Assembly: GCA_964461835.1 (NCBI GenBank)
Contig: CAYWVO010000045.1
Span: 1 to 25,588 of the forward strand
Length of the DNA stretch: 25,588 bases
Origin: CAYWVO01 sp964461835
Lineage (GTDB): Bacteria; Zixibacteria; MSB-5A5; WJJR01; JAJRUJ01
Direction of reading: 5' to 3'
Positions 6,640 to 14,504 of the stretch are shown here, piece after piece. The notes under the pieces are model-generated. The model saw nothing but the letters and a program-made list of their open reading frames with translations. It was not told the DNA's origin and searched no databases. Both the position numbers and the translations under genes were made by a program. The first letter of the stretch is position 1; each line of letters begins with the position of its first letter.

Positions 6640-7650
6640 TTATTCTTTGAGTTCATTCAGGAGCTTCTCGATAATGCTCAAGGTGTCGACGCCGTCCGCC
6701 TCCGCTTTAAACGAGGTTACAATGCGGTGATGTAACACCGGACTCGCCACCCGCCGGACATCGTCGGTCGATGGCGTCGGACGCCCGTCCAGGATCGCCC
6801 GGGTCTTGGCACCCAGGATCAAATACTGCGAGGCTCGTGGACCGGCACCCCAGCTGACCCAATCCTTAATGTAATCCGGCGCCGTGGGGTTGCTCGGCCG
6901 TGTCATCCGTACCAGCCGCACTGCAAACTGAATCACATGATCGGCGGCCGGCACCCGCCGTACCAATCCCTGAAGGTCGGTGATATCCTTGCCGCTCATC
7001 ACGGTCTCAACCTCATGGATCATCGCCGATGTCGTGGCCCGCACGATACGTTGCTCTTCAACCTCATCGGGGTAATCGATCAAAATATTGAACATGAAAC
7101 GGTCCAACTGGGCTTCCGGCAGCGGGTAGGTGCCTTCCTGCTCAATCGGATTCTGCGTCGCCAACACAAAAAACGGCTCGGTTAGTGGGAAGGTTTCTCC
7201 GGCGGCGGTGACTTCGTGCTCCTGCATTGCCTGGAGCAGTGCCGCCTGTGTTTTGGGCGGGGTCCGGTTGATTTCATCGGCCAGGATGATATTGGCGAAA
7301 ATCGGTCCCTTGATGAAACGGAACGCGCGCTTGCCGGTGGTTTGGTCCTCCTGGAGAATTTCCGTCCCGGTAATATCCGATGGCATCAAATCCGGTGTGA
7401 ACTGGATCCGCGAGAACTCCAAATCCAGCGTGCGCGCCAGCGTGGATACCAGCAAGGTTTTGGCCAGGCCGGGTACGCCAATCAGGAGACAGTGACCGTT
7501 GGATAAAATGGCGATAAGAAGTTCCTCGACCACGCGTTCCTGACCGATAATGACTTTGGCCACCTCCGACCGCAAAGCGTTGTAGGCGGAGTTGAGCCGT
7601 TCGACTATTTGAAGATCGTCCTGAGTCGTAGCAGTTTGTTGTTCGGACAC
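6640..7650 (-). CDS. MoxR-family AAA+ ATPase (336 aa)
   Basis: MoxR AAA+ proteins act as chaperone-like ATPases, often activating metal-dependent or VWA-domain proteins. The start is GTG 7650, with AAAGGAG five bases upstream; the frame open to 8043 is extra. Motifs in order are IIGQERVVEELL (about 34-45), Walker A GVPGLAKT (58-65), FTPDLMPSDITGTEIL, Walker B IILADEINRTPPKTQAAL with D125-E126, and sensor-1 ATQNPIEQEGTYPLPEAQLD. The C-terminal lid domain includes SWGAGPRASQYLILGAKT. The usual partners (DUF58 and VWA proteins) are absent on either side, because the gene ends at a terminator and its upstream neighbour is divergent. Its client therefore cannot be read from context. Confidence 0.92.
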   Translation of the reverse strand: MSEQQTATTQDDLQIVERLNSAYNALRSEVAKVIIGQERVVEELLIAILSNGHCLLIGVPGLAKTLLVSTLARTLDLEFSRIQFTPDLMPSDITGTEILQEDQTTGKRAFRFIKGPIFANIILADEINRTPPKTQAALLQAMQEHEVTAAGETFPLTEPFFVLATQNPIEQEGTYPLPEAQLDRFMFNILIDYPDEVEEQRIVRATTSAMIHEVETVMSGKDITDLQGLVRRVPAADHVIQFAVRLVRMTRPSNPTAPDYIKDWVSWGAGPRASQYLILGAKTRAILDGRPTPSTDDVRRVASPVLHHRIVTSFKAEADGVDTLSIIEKLLNELKE

Positions 7651-7717
7651 CTGTGCTCCTTTGGCCTGGATACCTATTAACGACGGCCCGCCGCGGCGGG
7701 TAACGTATATTATACCG

Positions 7718-7746
7718 AGTTTAAAGCCGACCTGTTGCCCTGTCAA
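7718..7746 (-). promoter_or_regulatory. Putative promoter for moxR
   Basis: On the minus strand a perfect -35 TTGACA (7746-7741) is followed after 17 bp by TAAACT (7723-7718). A perfect TATAAT lies slightly further on (7714-7709) but at poor spacing from that -35. Either could serve as the -10. Confidence 0.35.
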
Positions 7747-7871
7747 AGTTATTTCTCGGCGAAACTGTCGGAAATTCATGGCGGGCAACCATTTTTGTCT
7801 TGCGGGAGGAGATTTCTCCGCTATTTTCCCGGTGAGTAATTGGTAACGGTTCGTCAGGGGGTAGTGCATCG

Positions 7872-7982
7872 ATGCCGTTTTGGACACAATTTTGGGTCGT
7901 GGTGCCACCGGTAGTGCTGCTGATCTCGGCTTTTGCCGTCTACTTTGTGCGTGACGCCAGAGACCGACAGCAGTCAGAATGA
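7872..7982 (+). CDS. 36-aa single-helix membrane peptide, translationally coupled to symporter
   Basis: An ATG at 7872 opens a 36-codon frame: MPFWTQFWVVVPPVVLLISA, then FAVYFVRDARDRQQSE and TGA at 7980-7982. The peptide has one hydrophobic helix (about 7-27) followed by a charged tail, so the C-terminus should be cytosolic. AGGGGG lies about 10 bases upstream. Its stop overlaps the symporter start (ATGA at 7979-7982), the classic sign of translational coupling. Small membrane subunits next to sodium:solute symporters are known (for example YhdT with PanF). A helper or subunit role is therefore reasonable but inferred. Confidence 0.68.
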   Translation: MPFWTQFWVVVPPVVLLISAFAVYFVRDARDRQQSE

Positions 7983-9730
7983 GTCCTACGTTTCTCGGCT
8001 TTATCGGATATCTCATCGCCGTCTTCGTTGTCGGCATTGTCACCTTTCATCTCACCAAAACTATCGGCGATTATTTGCTGGCGGGCCGCAAGCTCGGCCC
8101 GTGGGTGGTCGCGTTCTCCGAACGCGCTTCCGGCGAATCCGCGTGGTTGTTGATCGGCCTGCCGGGCGTGGCGTTGATGTCCGGCTATGGGGCGGTCTGG
8201 CCGGCGATCGGTTGCACCTTCGGGATTTTCTTCTCCTGGGTGTTCATTGCCCAGCGCCTACGCGAGCAGACCGAAGCGGTCGACGCAATCACCATCCCCG
8301 ATTTTCTGGAAAAGCGGTTTAACGATTCTTCCCGTCTTCTGCGCTGGTCAGCCACTGCGATCATCGTCTTTTTCTTCACCTTGTATGTTTCTGCCCAATT
8401 CCTCGGTGCGGGAAAAGTGCTTCATGCCACGTTCGGTTGGTCTCACCTCGACGGCATGATTGTCGGGGCAATTATCATCCTGTTCTATACCGTCCTCGGC
8501 GGCTTTTTCGCGGTAGTCTGGACTGATCTGGTACAGGGTTTCTTGATGGTCACCACGCTGGTGCTGCTGCCGATTATGGGTTTTATCCATCTTGGCGGGG
8601 TGGACGGGGTCGCCGACAAAATTGCGACCTTCGATCCCGAATTACTCACAGTCGGCGGTGGCGAGACCGGCTGGGCGGCGTTCCTCTCCGCGCTGGGCGG
8701 GCTGGGAATCGGCCTGGGCTACATGGGGCAGCCGCATTTGATTATCCGCTTTATGTCGATTAAGCGACCGAAAGACCTGCGGCGCGGGATGCTGATCGCG
8801 GTGATTTGGGCAATCCTGGCCTTCTGGGGTGCGGTGTTCGTTGGCATCGTCGGGCTGGGCATGTACGGTGGCGGGTTGGCGGACGATCCCGAACAAGTCA
8901 TGCCTATGTTGGCGCAGACCCTCCTGCCGGCGGCGCTGGCCGGGATTTTGATTTCCGGGGCGATTGCCGCGATGATGTCTACCGCCGACTCGCAACTGTT
9001 GGTGACCACCTCGGCAATCTCACAGGATATTTACGGTTCCGTACTCAACCCCCAAGCCTCCCAGAAACGACTCGTAACCCTCTCCCGCCTTGCAGCAGTA
9101 GGCGTTGGAGTAGTCGCGTTCATCCTGGCGATCACGGCCGAAGCCCTGGTTTATGATCTCGTTCTCTACGCCTGGGGTGGTCTGGGTGCGGCATTCGGCC
9201 CACCAATACTGCTCACTTTGTGGTGGAAACGCACCACCAAAGCTGGTGTCTTTGCCGGCATGCTGGTTGGGACGATTACCGTGCTGGTCTGGTACAATGT
9301 CACGCAGTTGCATGATTTCCTGTATGAACTGATCCCAGGATTCTTCTTCTCACTCATCGCCACGTGGGTGGTGAGTTTAAATACAGCAAAGGCCCCCACT
9401 CCATTCAGCGAGGGTCGTCCTTTGCAACCTATCGCCACCGTGGCCTTTGCCTTTATCACAATAATAGCGGGACTCCTTCTATTAGATGCGCCTGGACCAA
9501 GCCCCATGGATATCCTTACAGGGTTGATAACCATGTCAGCAGGAATAGTTGCAGGTATAACAGCTCTGCAAAACGGTACTTCGAAAGTCCCAAGGGTCCT
9601 GCTCTGGATCGCGCTTGGCTTGGCGACTCTCATATTCTTCTTTGGCCACTTTCGACCAATCCTACAAGGGCCCGGAATAGTATTGTTACTCATCGCGTTA
9701 ATAGTAACCCACATAAAACGTCGCTGGTGA
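7979..9730 (+). CDS. Sodium:solute symporter family (SSS/PutP-like) transporter (583 aa)
   Basis: SSS transporters couple Na+ entry to uptake of amino acids, vitamins, sugars or organic acids. The protein is hydrophobic throughout, with about 13-15 membrane segments. It shows the PutP-like N-terminal region: DYLLAGRKLGPWVVAFSERA followed by SGESAWLLIGLPGVALMSGY. Later come YTVLGGFFAVVWTDLVQG, GLGYMGQPHLIIRFM, the ISGAIAAMMSTADSQLLVTT segment of the core fold, and AWGGLGAAFGPPILLTLWW. The substrate cannot be assigned from sequence; proline/PutP resemblance is the closest. The last 120 residues add extra hydrophobic helices, and that DNA reads as more AT-rich than the rest of the gene. The start overlaps the stop of the 36-aa peptide. 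Confidence 0.93.
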   Translation: MSPTFLGFIGYLIAVFVVGIVTFHLTKTIGDYLLAGRKLGPWVVAFSERASGESAWLLIGLPGVALMSGYGAVWPAIGCTFGIFFSWVFIAQRLREQTEAVDAITIPDFLEKRFNDSSRLLRWSATAIIVFFFTLYVSAQFLGAGKVLHATFGWSHLDGMIVGAIIILFYTVLGGFFAVVWTDLVQGFLMVTTLVLLPIMGFIHLGGVDGVADKIATFDPELLTVGGGETGWAAFLSALGGLGIGLGYMGQPHLIIRFMSIKRPKDLRRGMLIAVIWAILAFWGAVFVGIVGLGMYGGGLADDPEQVMPMLAQTLLPAALAGILISGAIAAMMSTADSQLLVTTSAISQDIYGSVLNPQASQKRLVTLSRLAAVGVGVVAFILAITAEALVYDLVLYAWGGLGAAFGPPILLTLWWKRTTKAGVFAGMLVGTITVLVWYNVTQLHDFLYELIPGFFFSLIATWVVSLNTAKAPTPFSEGRPLQPIATVAFAFITIIAGLLLLDAPGPSPMDILTGLITMSAGIVAGITALQNGTSKVPRVLLWIALGLATLIFFFGHFRPILQGPGIVLLLIALIVTHIKRRW

Positions 9731-9797
9731 CCCGGAAATACACCATAGAAAAGGGGATGATATTGTAATAGGTGGCCGGCGTAGGTCTGTCTGTGCC

Positions 9798-9822
9798 AGG
9801 GTGCGTGCAAAGCACACACCCT
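9798..9822. repeat. REP-like palindrome
   Basis: AGGGTGCGTGC, a 3-nt loop AAA, then GCACACACCCT form an 11-bp hairpin with one mismatch. A related hairpin, GGTGGGTGC-ACA-GCACCCACC, is present in the island at 24689-24711. Confidence 0.6.
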
Positions 9823-9840
9823 ACGTCCCGTGCTGGTCAG

Positions 9841-9960
9841 CCCTTGGGCTGACGGTATGAATCGTGCGCGGCAGACCTCCCGGTCTGCCCCTTGGCCGAA
9901 AAATGTGTAACCCACCAAGAGCGAACAGCCCGGCAGGGCTGAGAGCGACTGGTGGGTCAG
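9841..9960. repeat. 120-bp direct repeat, copy 1
   Basis: These 120 bases recur without a difference at 10026-10145. The unit is almost wholly palindromic. It contains TCAGCCCTTGGGCTGA (starting just before the unit in copy 1), then GCAGACC-TCCC-GGTCTGC, then a nested structure with CCCACCA/TGGTGGG outside and CAGCCC-GGCA-GGGCTG inside. No open frame of note runs through it. Perfect identity implies recent duplication or gene conversion. Confidence 0.9.
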
Positions 9961-10018
9961 CGTATGACGTCGAAACCACGTCGCCTGCGGCGCCTCAGGG
10001 GTTTCGACCTACGAAAAC
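9961..10018. repeat. 58-bp palindromic repeat (GTCGAAACC family), copy 1
   Basis: GTCGAAACC near 9969 is the inverse of GGTTTCGAC near 9999, with GC-rich sequence between. A second copy at 10218-10275 differs by one base. A diverged inverted copy is at 24580-24631. Confidence 0.85.
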
Positions 10019-10025
10019 TGGTCGG

Positions 10026-10145
10026 CCCTTGGGCTGACGGTATGAATCGTGCGCGGCAGACCTCCCGGTCTGCCCCTTGGCCGAAAAATGTGTAACCCAC
10101 CAAGAGCGAACAGCCCGGCAGGGCTGAGAGCGACTGGTGGGTCAG
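10026..10145. repeat. 120-bp direct repeat, copy 2
   Basis: Identical to 9841-9960 and offset by 185 bp. Together with the 58-bp units it builds a composite array (120, 58, 120, spacer, 58) in the gap between the symporter and the hydrolase gene. Confidence 0.9.
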
Positions 10146-10163
10146 TAACCTAGCGTAACATGT

Positions 10164-10180
10164 TAGCTCAGCGGAAGAGC
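10164..10180 (+). other. tRNA D-arm-like sequence
   Basis: TAGCTCAGCGGAAGAGC matches the consensus of a tRNA D-arm (GCTC, loop with GG, GAGC). No T-arm (GTTCRANNC) or closing acceptor stem follows within 70 bases, so it is not a working tRNA. It may be a fragment left by an integration event, or chance. Confidence 0.3.
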
Positions 10181-10217
10181 CTGGCCGGTGCGATGGGATT
10201 TGGTGCCAGGGTGAAAG

Positions 10218-10305
10218 CGTATGACGTCGAAACCACGCCGCCTGCGGCGCCTCAGGGGTTTCGACCTACGAAAACAGTCCGCTCTCCCTCAGATCAGGGC
10301 CACGC
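10218..10305. repeat. Chimeric repeat: 58-bp unit joined to MITE right end
   Basis: 10218-10275 is the second 58-bp GTCGAAACC unit. It runs directly into 10277-10305, a copy of the right end of the 122-bp elements (GTCCGCTCTCCCTCAGATCA then GGGCCACGC). The join is abrupt, which suggests recombination between the two repeat families or insertion of one in the other. The remainder, 10306-10608, has one hairpin (GGCAGGC/GCCTGCC near 10318-10336) and no gene. Confidence 0.7.
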
Positions 10306-10608
10306 AAACGACGAACCGGCAGGCTATAGGCCTGCCGCGCACAATTCGGCACGATCAACCGCAAGCCGCTCCTGTCTACGACAGCAACGCCTTGAGGTTG
10401 CCACCCATTACCTATCAGTACTATGCTTTTCCCCCAACAACTTACACCAATTTCCAATCCGTGCAGAATATTTTCCACATTTCCGACTGCCCACACGTAC
10501 ATGGTCAATAAGTTGGCCGGCGAGTCGATGGGTGACAGAAAATAACTACACGATAATCAAATCCTGAAAACATTTTGTATCTTCCCGCATTGGTTTAGGG
10601 GTCGGTGT

Positions 10609-11328
10609 ATGGCTGAAATTGAAAATATCTGGCGAGGCGAGCAACTCCAGGCGGCGGTGATGTTTTCCTATGCTGGGGTTGCCACCCAGGTCATGATCCA
10701 CAGCGATGAAGTCTTGTTGCTGGTCGACTGCGGTGATGGTACCCTGCGGGACCTGTTAATGCTCGAAATCGACCCGACGCTGGTAGATGCCATTTTCATC
10801 ACCCATGGACACTTTGACCACATGGGCGGGCTGTATCCCCTGCTGGGATTTATGCGGATGATCGGCCGGGAAGACTCCCTTGGGATGTATGCTCCGGCGG
10901 GCTGTGCTGAGGTGACGAAAACTATCGAGGCGTTCCGCGCGGTTTATCTGGACACACTCCCCTTTGAACTGGAATTCGCAGAATTGCAGCCGAAACAGAC
11001 CATTTCTATCGAAAATATATCTATCGAAGCTCATCCGGTTACACATCACGGCGGCACCAACGCCGATGGTATCCTGGACCAGATTCCCGCCTGCGGGTAT
11101 CGCATTCACAGTGAGGGCGAGACCATAGCGGTCACCGGCGATACCGGGGATTGCCCCGAGGTACGCGAGCTGGTCAGGGACGCCGACTTAGCGCTCATCG
11201 AAGCCACCTATCGGTCCGATGAAGACACTGACGAGGAATCTGTAGCCAAAGTACACCTGACGAAAGACATCGCGGAGGAGATCGGACGATCAGCGAAAAA
11301 CCACCTGCTGATTCACCGCAACTGGTAG
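10609..11328 (+). CDS. Metallo-beta-lactamase-fold hydrolase (RNase Z-like superfamily, 239 aa)
   Basis: All metal ligands of the fold are visible: THGHFDHMGG at 65-74 (H66, H68, D70, H71), VTHHGG with H146/H147, TGDTGD with D178, and a terminal HRNW with H236. The fold binds two metal ions and hydrolyses phosphodiesters, thioesters, lactones or similar substrates. The N-terminal GVATQVMIHSDEVLLLVDCG replaces the usual GTGSG-type loop of true RNase Z, and no RNase Z exosite arm is obvious. I therefore call it only to superfamily. The start is ATG 10609 with a weak AGGGG upstream. The methyltransferase gene follows after 6 bp and is almost certainly co-transcribed. Confidence 0.87.
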   Translation: MAEIENIWRGEQLQAAVMFSYAGVATQVMIHSDEVLLLVDCGDGTLRDLLMLEIDPTLVDAIFITHGHFDHMGGLYPLLGFMRMIGREDSLGMYAPAGCAEVTKTIEAFRAVYLDTLPFELEFAELQPKQTISIENISIEAHPVTHHGGTNADGILDQIPACGYRIHSEGETIAVTGDTGDCPEVRELVRDADLALIEATYRSDEDTDEESVAKVHLTKDIAEEIGRSAKNHLLIHRNW

Positions 11329-11334
11329 ACATCA

Positions 11335-12096
11335 ATGAAACCGCTGGACTGCCCCGATGTGTATCGGGACGGGCGTCGATACGACCTTACCCACCAGGAC
11401 ATCGTCGACGATATCCCGTTTTTGGAAAACCTGGTGGACCGGTTCGGGCAACCGGTGCTCGAGCTGGCCTGTGGCACCGGCCGGATCACGATCCCGCTGG
11501 CCGAAAAGGGGATCGATATCACCGGCCTGGACGTGGTTGAACCGATGCTCCGCTTGGCTAAATTGAAAGCCCGGCAGAAACGCCTTGATATTCCCTGGAT
11601 CAACGCCGATTGCCGTACGTTTATAATTCATCGCAGTTTCAAACTAATCATCTTTCCGTACAATTCGCTGGCCCATTTGCACGACCGCGAGAGTATTGAT
11701 GCCTGCTTCGCCCGGGTCCGGGACCATCTCGATAACGGCGGCCGGTTCGTAATCGATTATTTCAATCCGAACGTGCAGGCGCTGGGACGCAACCCTGCCA
11801 AACGGTACCCGCTGGCGGAGTATGATGATCCTGACGGCAACGGCCGGGTAATCGTCACCGAAACCAATGTCTACGATTCGGCCAAGCAGATTAATCGAGT
11901 GCGCCAGTATTACCAGGTCGGCCCGATTATCGATGCACATATTGATTATTTGAACCTCCGCGTCTTCTGGCCACAGGAACTGGAGGCGCTGCTGCATTAC
12001 AACGGCTTCACTGTTGAGGAAAAGCACGGCGACTACGACGGACGCGCGTTCAGCGCCAACGCTCCCAAGCAGCTGCTGGTCTGCCGGAAACAGTAG
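11335..12096 (+). CDS. Class I SAM-dependent methyltransferase (253 aa)
   Basis: Motif I LELACGTGRITIPLAEKG (about 42-59) binds S-adenosylmethionine. ITGLDVVEPMLRLAKLKA follows as motif II, and LIIFPYNSLAHLHD sits at the motif IV position. The rest (GGRFVIDYFNPN, VFWPQELEALLHYNGFTVEEKHGDYDG) matches the Methyltransf_11/25 type seen in many small-molecule methyltransferases. The substrate is unknown. It begins 6 bp after the hydrolase stop with little ribosome binding sequence of its own, which suggests translational coupling. No terminator is evident in the convergent gap 12097-12225. Confidence 0.9.
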   Translation: MKPLDCPDVYRDGRRYDLTHQDIVDDIPFLENLVDRFGQPVLELACGTGRITIPLAEKGIDITGLDVVEPMLRLAKLKARQKRLDIPWINADCRTFIIHRSFKLIIFPYNSLAHLHDRESIDACFARVRDHLDNGGRFVIDYFNPNVQALGRNPAKRYPLAEYDDPDGNGRVIVTETNVYDSAKQINRVRQYYQVGPIIDAHIDYLNLRVFWPQELEALLHYNGFTVEEKHGDYDGRAFSANAPKQLLVCRKQ

Positions 12097-12225
12097 CCAC
12101 GCGAGAGGGGCAGACGGTGAGAGTTATCCCGCAGGCTGATACCGACCGTGAACACGATGCCGGCGAACAACGAAGACGGAAGTCTAAGACACTGTTGCTG
12201 TTGACAACAATCCCACCGGGAAATT

Positions 12226-12942
12226 CTACACCGTGGGTGTCTCCGGTTCAACCGGTGCCTCAGGTGCAGTCTCGCCTTTGAGCTGGAAATATGCCTGCAC
12301 CCCGGCCAGCGCGGCAATCGGCACCGCCAGCAATGCACCAACGAAAAAGATCATGAAGCCGATCATGACGATGATAAACTGAATGAGCCCAAGCCAGAAC
12401 AGATTCATCCGCTGTCCCTGTGTCATCTCCGCACTCTTCTTGAAACATTCCACCACCCCCAGGCTCTGGTCGTCGACCACGAGGTAAAAGGCAAAATACC
12501 AGCGGATATAGAGATAAATCGCCACCGCGAAATTGACCAGCGAGAGCAAACTCAGCCAGGCCGGAAACTGGGGCGTTTCGCTGCCGAACGTGCTGATACC
12601 CACAATCAGGGAAATAATAACTGTCGGCAACATAATCACAAAGTAGAACAATGCTGCCAGGTACCAGACCCCCAGTACCCGCCCGTAGGTTCTGAAGCCC
12701 GCAAAAACATCGTTAAATTCCGCACCCTGCCCACGAGAGAGTTTAATCAGGAAATACAACAGTCCGAGATAGAGCGGCGGATTGATGAACGGGAGCAGCA
12801 ACCACCCCAAAAACGGAATAAAAACAGTTATCGCCGTAATGACCAGGGGAACCAGTACCCCCAGCAATACCATCCCGGGGTTTTTCGCAAACACCTGCCA
12901 GCCTTGGCCAAAACACCTGCCAACGTCCAACGTCGTGTTCAT
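12226..12942 (-). CDS. Multi-pass membrane protein, function unknown (238 aa)
   Basis: The start is ATG 12942, with GAAAGGAT six bases upstream; the longer frame to 13041 is not supported. Hydrophobic segments are visible at about 21-50 (MVLLGVLVPLVITAITVFIP), 50-68, 95-120 (LGVWYLAALFYFVIMLP and onwards), 130-160 and 185-225. DQSLGVVECFKKSAEMTQG precedes the last pair of helices. This V.aDQ.....a...S...t.g pattern is shared by several uncharacterised integral membrane families. The tail is Pro/Glu-rich (PEAPVEPETP) and likely cytosolic. I cannot assign a function. Confidence 0.75.
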   Translation of the reverse strand: MNTTLDVGRCFGQGWQVFAKNPGMVLLGVLVPLVITAITVFIPFLGWLLLPFINPPLYLGLLYFLIKLSRGQGAEFNDVFAGFRTYGRVLGVWYLAALFYFVIMLPTVIISLIVGISTFGSETPQFPAWLSLLSLVNFAVAIYLYIRWYFAFYLVVDDQSLGVVECFKKSAEMTQGQRMNLFWLGLIQFIIVMIGFMIFFVGALLAVPIAALAGVQAYFQLKGETAPEAPVEPETPTV

Positions 12943-13120
12943 ACGACATCCTTTCGTCCGAATTACCGTTATCCAAGACCTTATTAGGAAACCATCTCCC
13001 AGGGGGCAAGGATTAAATAGCAACGGAGAACAGGACTTCATGACCGCGCCATACGCCTGCTGTCCGCTGTAGAGTTAGCCATTAACGAATAGGGAGAGTG
13101 CCTATTGAGCGTACCGGTCG

Positions 13121-13175
13121 ACGGGATTTGGTAGACCCATCAGCCTTGTCATTGCCGCACCGTCGGAAATCCCGT
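13121..13175. repeat. Inverted repeat in an otherwise empty gap
   Basis: ACGGGATTT (13121-13129) and AAATCCCGT (13167-13175) are perfect inverse copies around 37 bases. It lies in the 12943-13329 gap, where I see no credible gene; short Arg/Cys-rich frames on minus look spurious. It could be a weak REP-like element or a transcript end for the lipoprotein gene. Confidence 0.45.
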
Positions 13176-13329
13176 TGCTCTTGTCCAGCAAGGGAGTAAG
13201 TGCCATCGTTCATAGCGCGCCCCCCAAGACATGAGCAAAAACCCAAGGCGGCGTACAGCGCTGACAGGCGGGCAGGACGGGCGGACGAGCCATCCGCCGC
13301 GCACCAAGCAGCACGCAGGCCGTCCACTC

Positions 13330-14022
13330 TCAGAGGATCGCTTCGCGGAAAAACGTCTCCGAGTTGACAAAGGGGCGGAAGGAGTTCCAGATCAGGCCGA
13401 CATCGGGTTTGAAATAGCGGGTACCCAGTGCAACCGTATCGCCGGAGAGCTCGTAAATTGCCAGCAGGTCGACCCGCGCCAGACTTTCGTAAATCTGGCC
13501 GGTCGTAAAACCAATAGTGTAGGTCTCCGGTCGCTGGTGCCACACAACTGAGTACCGATCCTCCGACCCCAGATTCCCCACCGTATACCAGGCCCACGAC
13601 GCACTGGTATTGGAGTGATTAATCACCAGGGGCCGCCGGTTTGCGTACGAAAAGCCGGGGGTCAACTGAAAAATCGTATCACCGCTCTCGATCAGCCAGA
13701 GCTCGGTAACCGAACTGATCGTATCGGGGAACAACTCTTGCGGGACAGAATCAATTGCCTCGAACGCAGTAAAATTCGGTCCGACAAAGCTGCCGGAGAC
13801 TGCATATCGGGAGATCCCCAGCGAATCACCATGTATGTCGAAGGTCCGGAAAAGTTGCGAGTACGTTAACGAAAGCGGGAAATAGGTGATTGGCTCACCG
13901 GCATCACCATTATCCGACCCGGAGATGGTTTCCTCAGTACCGCACCCGGCGGCCAATAATAGGGCAAGCAGTACCAGTGGCACAAGAGATCGTATCCACC
14001 TCGGTTCCGATCCGGCAGACAT
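13330..14022 (-). CDS. Lipoprotein of unknown function (230 aa)
   Basis: From ATG 14022 (GGAG eight bases upstream) the N-terminus has an Arg-containing n-region and LVPLVLLALLLAAGC. The lipobox LAAGC marks lipid attachment at Cys, so the mature protein is membrane anchored. The following GTEETISGSDNGDAGEP is a linker. The body is rich in beta-type, Ser/Thr/Tyr-containing strands (YFPLSLTYSQLFRTFDIHGD, SSVTELWLIESGDTIFQL, YTIGFTTGQIYESLARVDL), consistent with a periplasmic beta-sandwich or barrel domain. I recognise no family. It starts 4 bp after the ridA stop, so the two are co-transcribed. Confidence 0.78.
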   Translation of the reverse strand: MSAGSEPRWIRSLVPLVLLALLLAAGCGTEETISGSDNGDAGEPITYFPLSLTYSQLFRTFDIHGDSLGISRYAVSGSFVGPNFTAFEAIDSVPQELFPDTISSVTELWLIESGDTIFQLTPGFSYANRRPLVINHSNTSASWAWYTVGNLGSEDRYSVVWHQRPETYTIGFTTGQIYESLARVDLLAIYELSGDTVALGTRYFKPDVGLIWNSFRPFVNSETFFREAIL

Positions 14023-14026
14023 ACAC

Positions 14027-14416
14027 TTACTCCAATACTGCCATTGCTTCAATTTCCACCCGTGCGCCTTTGGGCAATTTGGCTGCTTCAATCGCCGCCC
14101 GGCAGGGATACGGTTCGCTGAAATATTGCTGGTATACCTCGTTCATCGCCGCGAAATCGCCCATATCTTGCAAAAAGACGGTTGTCTTGACGACCGATCT
14201 CATCGACACCCCGGCCGCGACCAATACTGCCTGCACATTATCCAGCGATTGTCTCGTCTGTTCGGCAATTGTGTCCCCGGCGAACTCGCCGGTCTGTGGA
14301 TCGGCGGGTAACTGCCCGGAGACAAAGACGAGTTTGGGACAATCGACCACCAGACCCTGCGAATACGGGCCAATCGCCGCGGGCGCGGATTCTGTTGCAA
14401 CAACCGTGCGAGCCAT
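14027..14416 (-). CDS. ridA: RidA/YjgF family enamine/imine deaminase (129 aa)
   Basis: RidA hydrolyses reactive 2-aminoacrylate-type enamines/imines released by PLP enzymes, protecting the cell. Length is normal. Signature parts are APAAIGPYSQGLVVD near the N-terminus, VFVSGQLPADPQTG, EQTRQSLDNVQAVLVAAG, and YPCRAAIEAAKLPKGARVEI with the substrate-binding Arg at 106 and Glu near 121-123. The usual PARS(A/C) reads PCRA here, a minor change. AAGGAG precedes ATG 14416. The gene sits between an HD-GYP gene (88 bp upstream) and the lipoprotein gene (4 bp downstream). That partnership is unusual, and I cannot explain it. Confidence 0.93.
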   Translation of the reverse strand: MARTVVATESAPAAIGPYSQGLVVDCPKLVFVSGQLPADPQTGEFAGDTIAEQTRQSLDNVQAVLVAAGVSMRSVVKTTVFLQDMGDFAAMNEVYQQYFSEPYPCRAAIEAAKLPKGARVEIEAMAVLE

Positions 14417-14504
14417 AGTTTCTCCTTTTTTGTGGTTAATAAGGGTTCGGCCCGGCGACTGTCAAGTTGACATTACCGGTGAAAAGCGGAGAATCACTGG
14501 CGGA

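Noticed and set aside
7651..8043. Upstream extension of the MoxR frame to 467 aa
   Set aside because: The extra 131 codons are basic and low-complexity, run across the promoter region and into the symporter unit on the other strand, and a clear AAAGGAG-GTG start exists at 7650.
9166..9918. Minus-strand 250-aa frame opposite the symporter
   Set aside because: It is antisense to a well-supported transporter gene and runs into the repeat array; it is a codon-bias shadow.
9831..10310. CRISPR array
   Set aside because: Repeats are 58-120 bp, few, palindromic and without uniform spacers; no cas genes are present.
13082..13597. Minus-strand frame of 171 aa and nested 73-aa frame
   Set aside because: It overlaps the lipoprotein gene in another frame, is rich in Arg/Cys/Pro and has no ribosome binding site.
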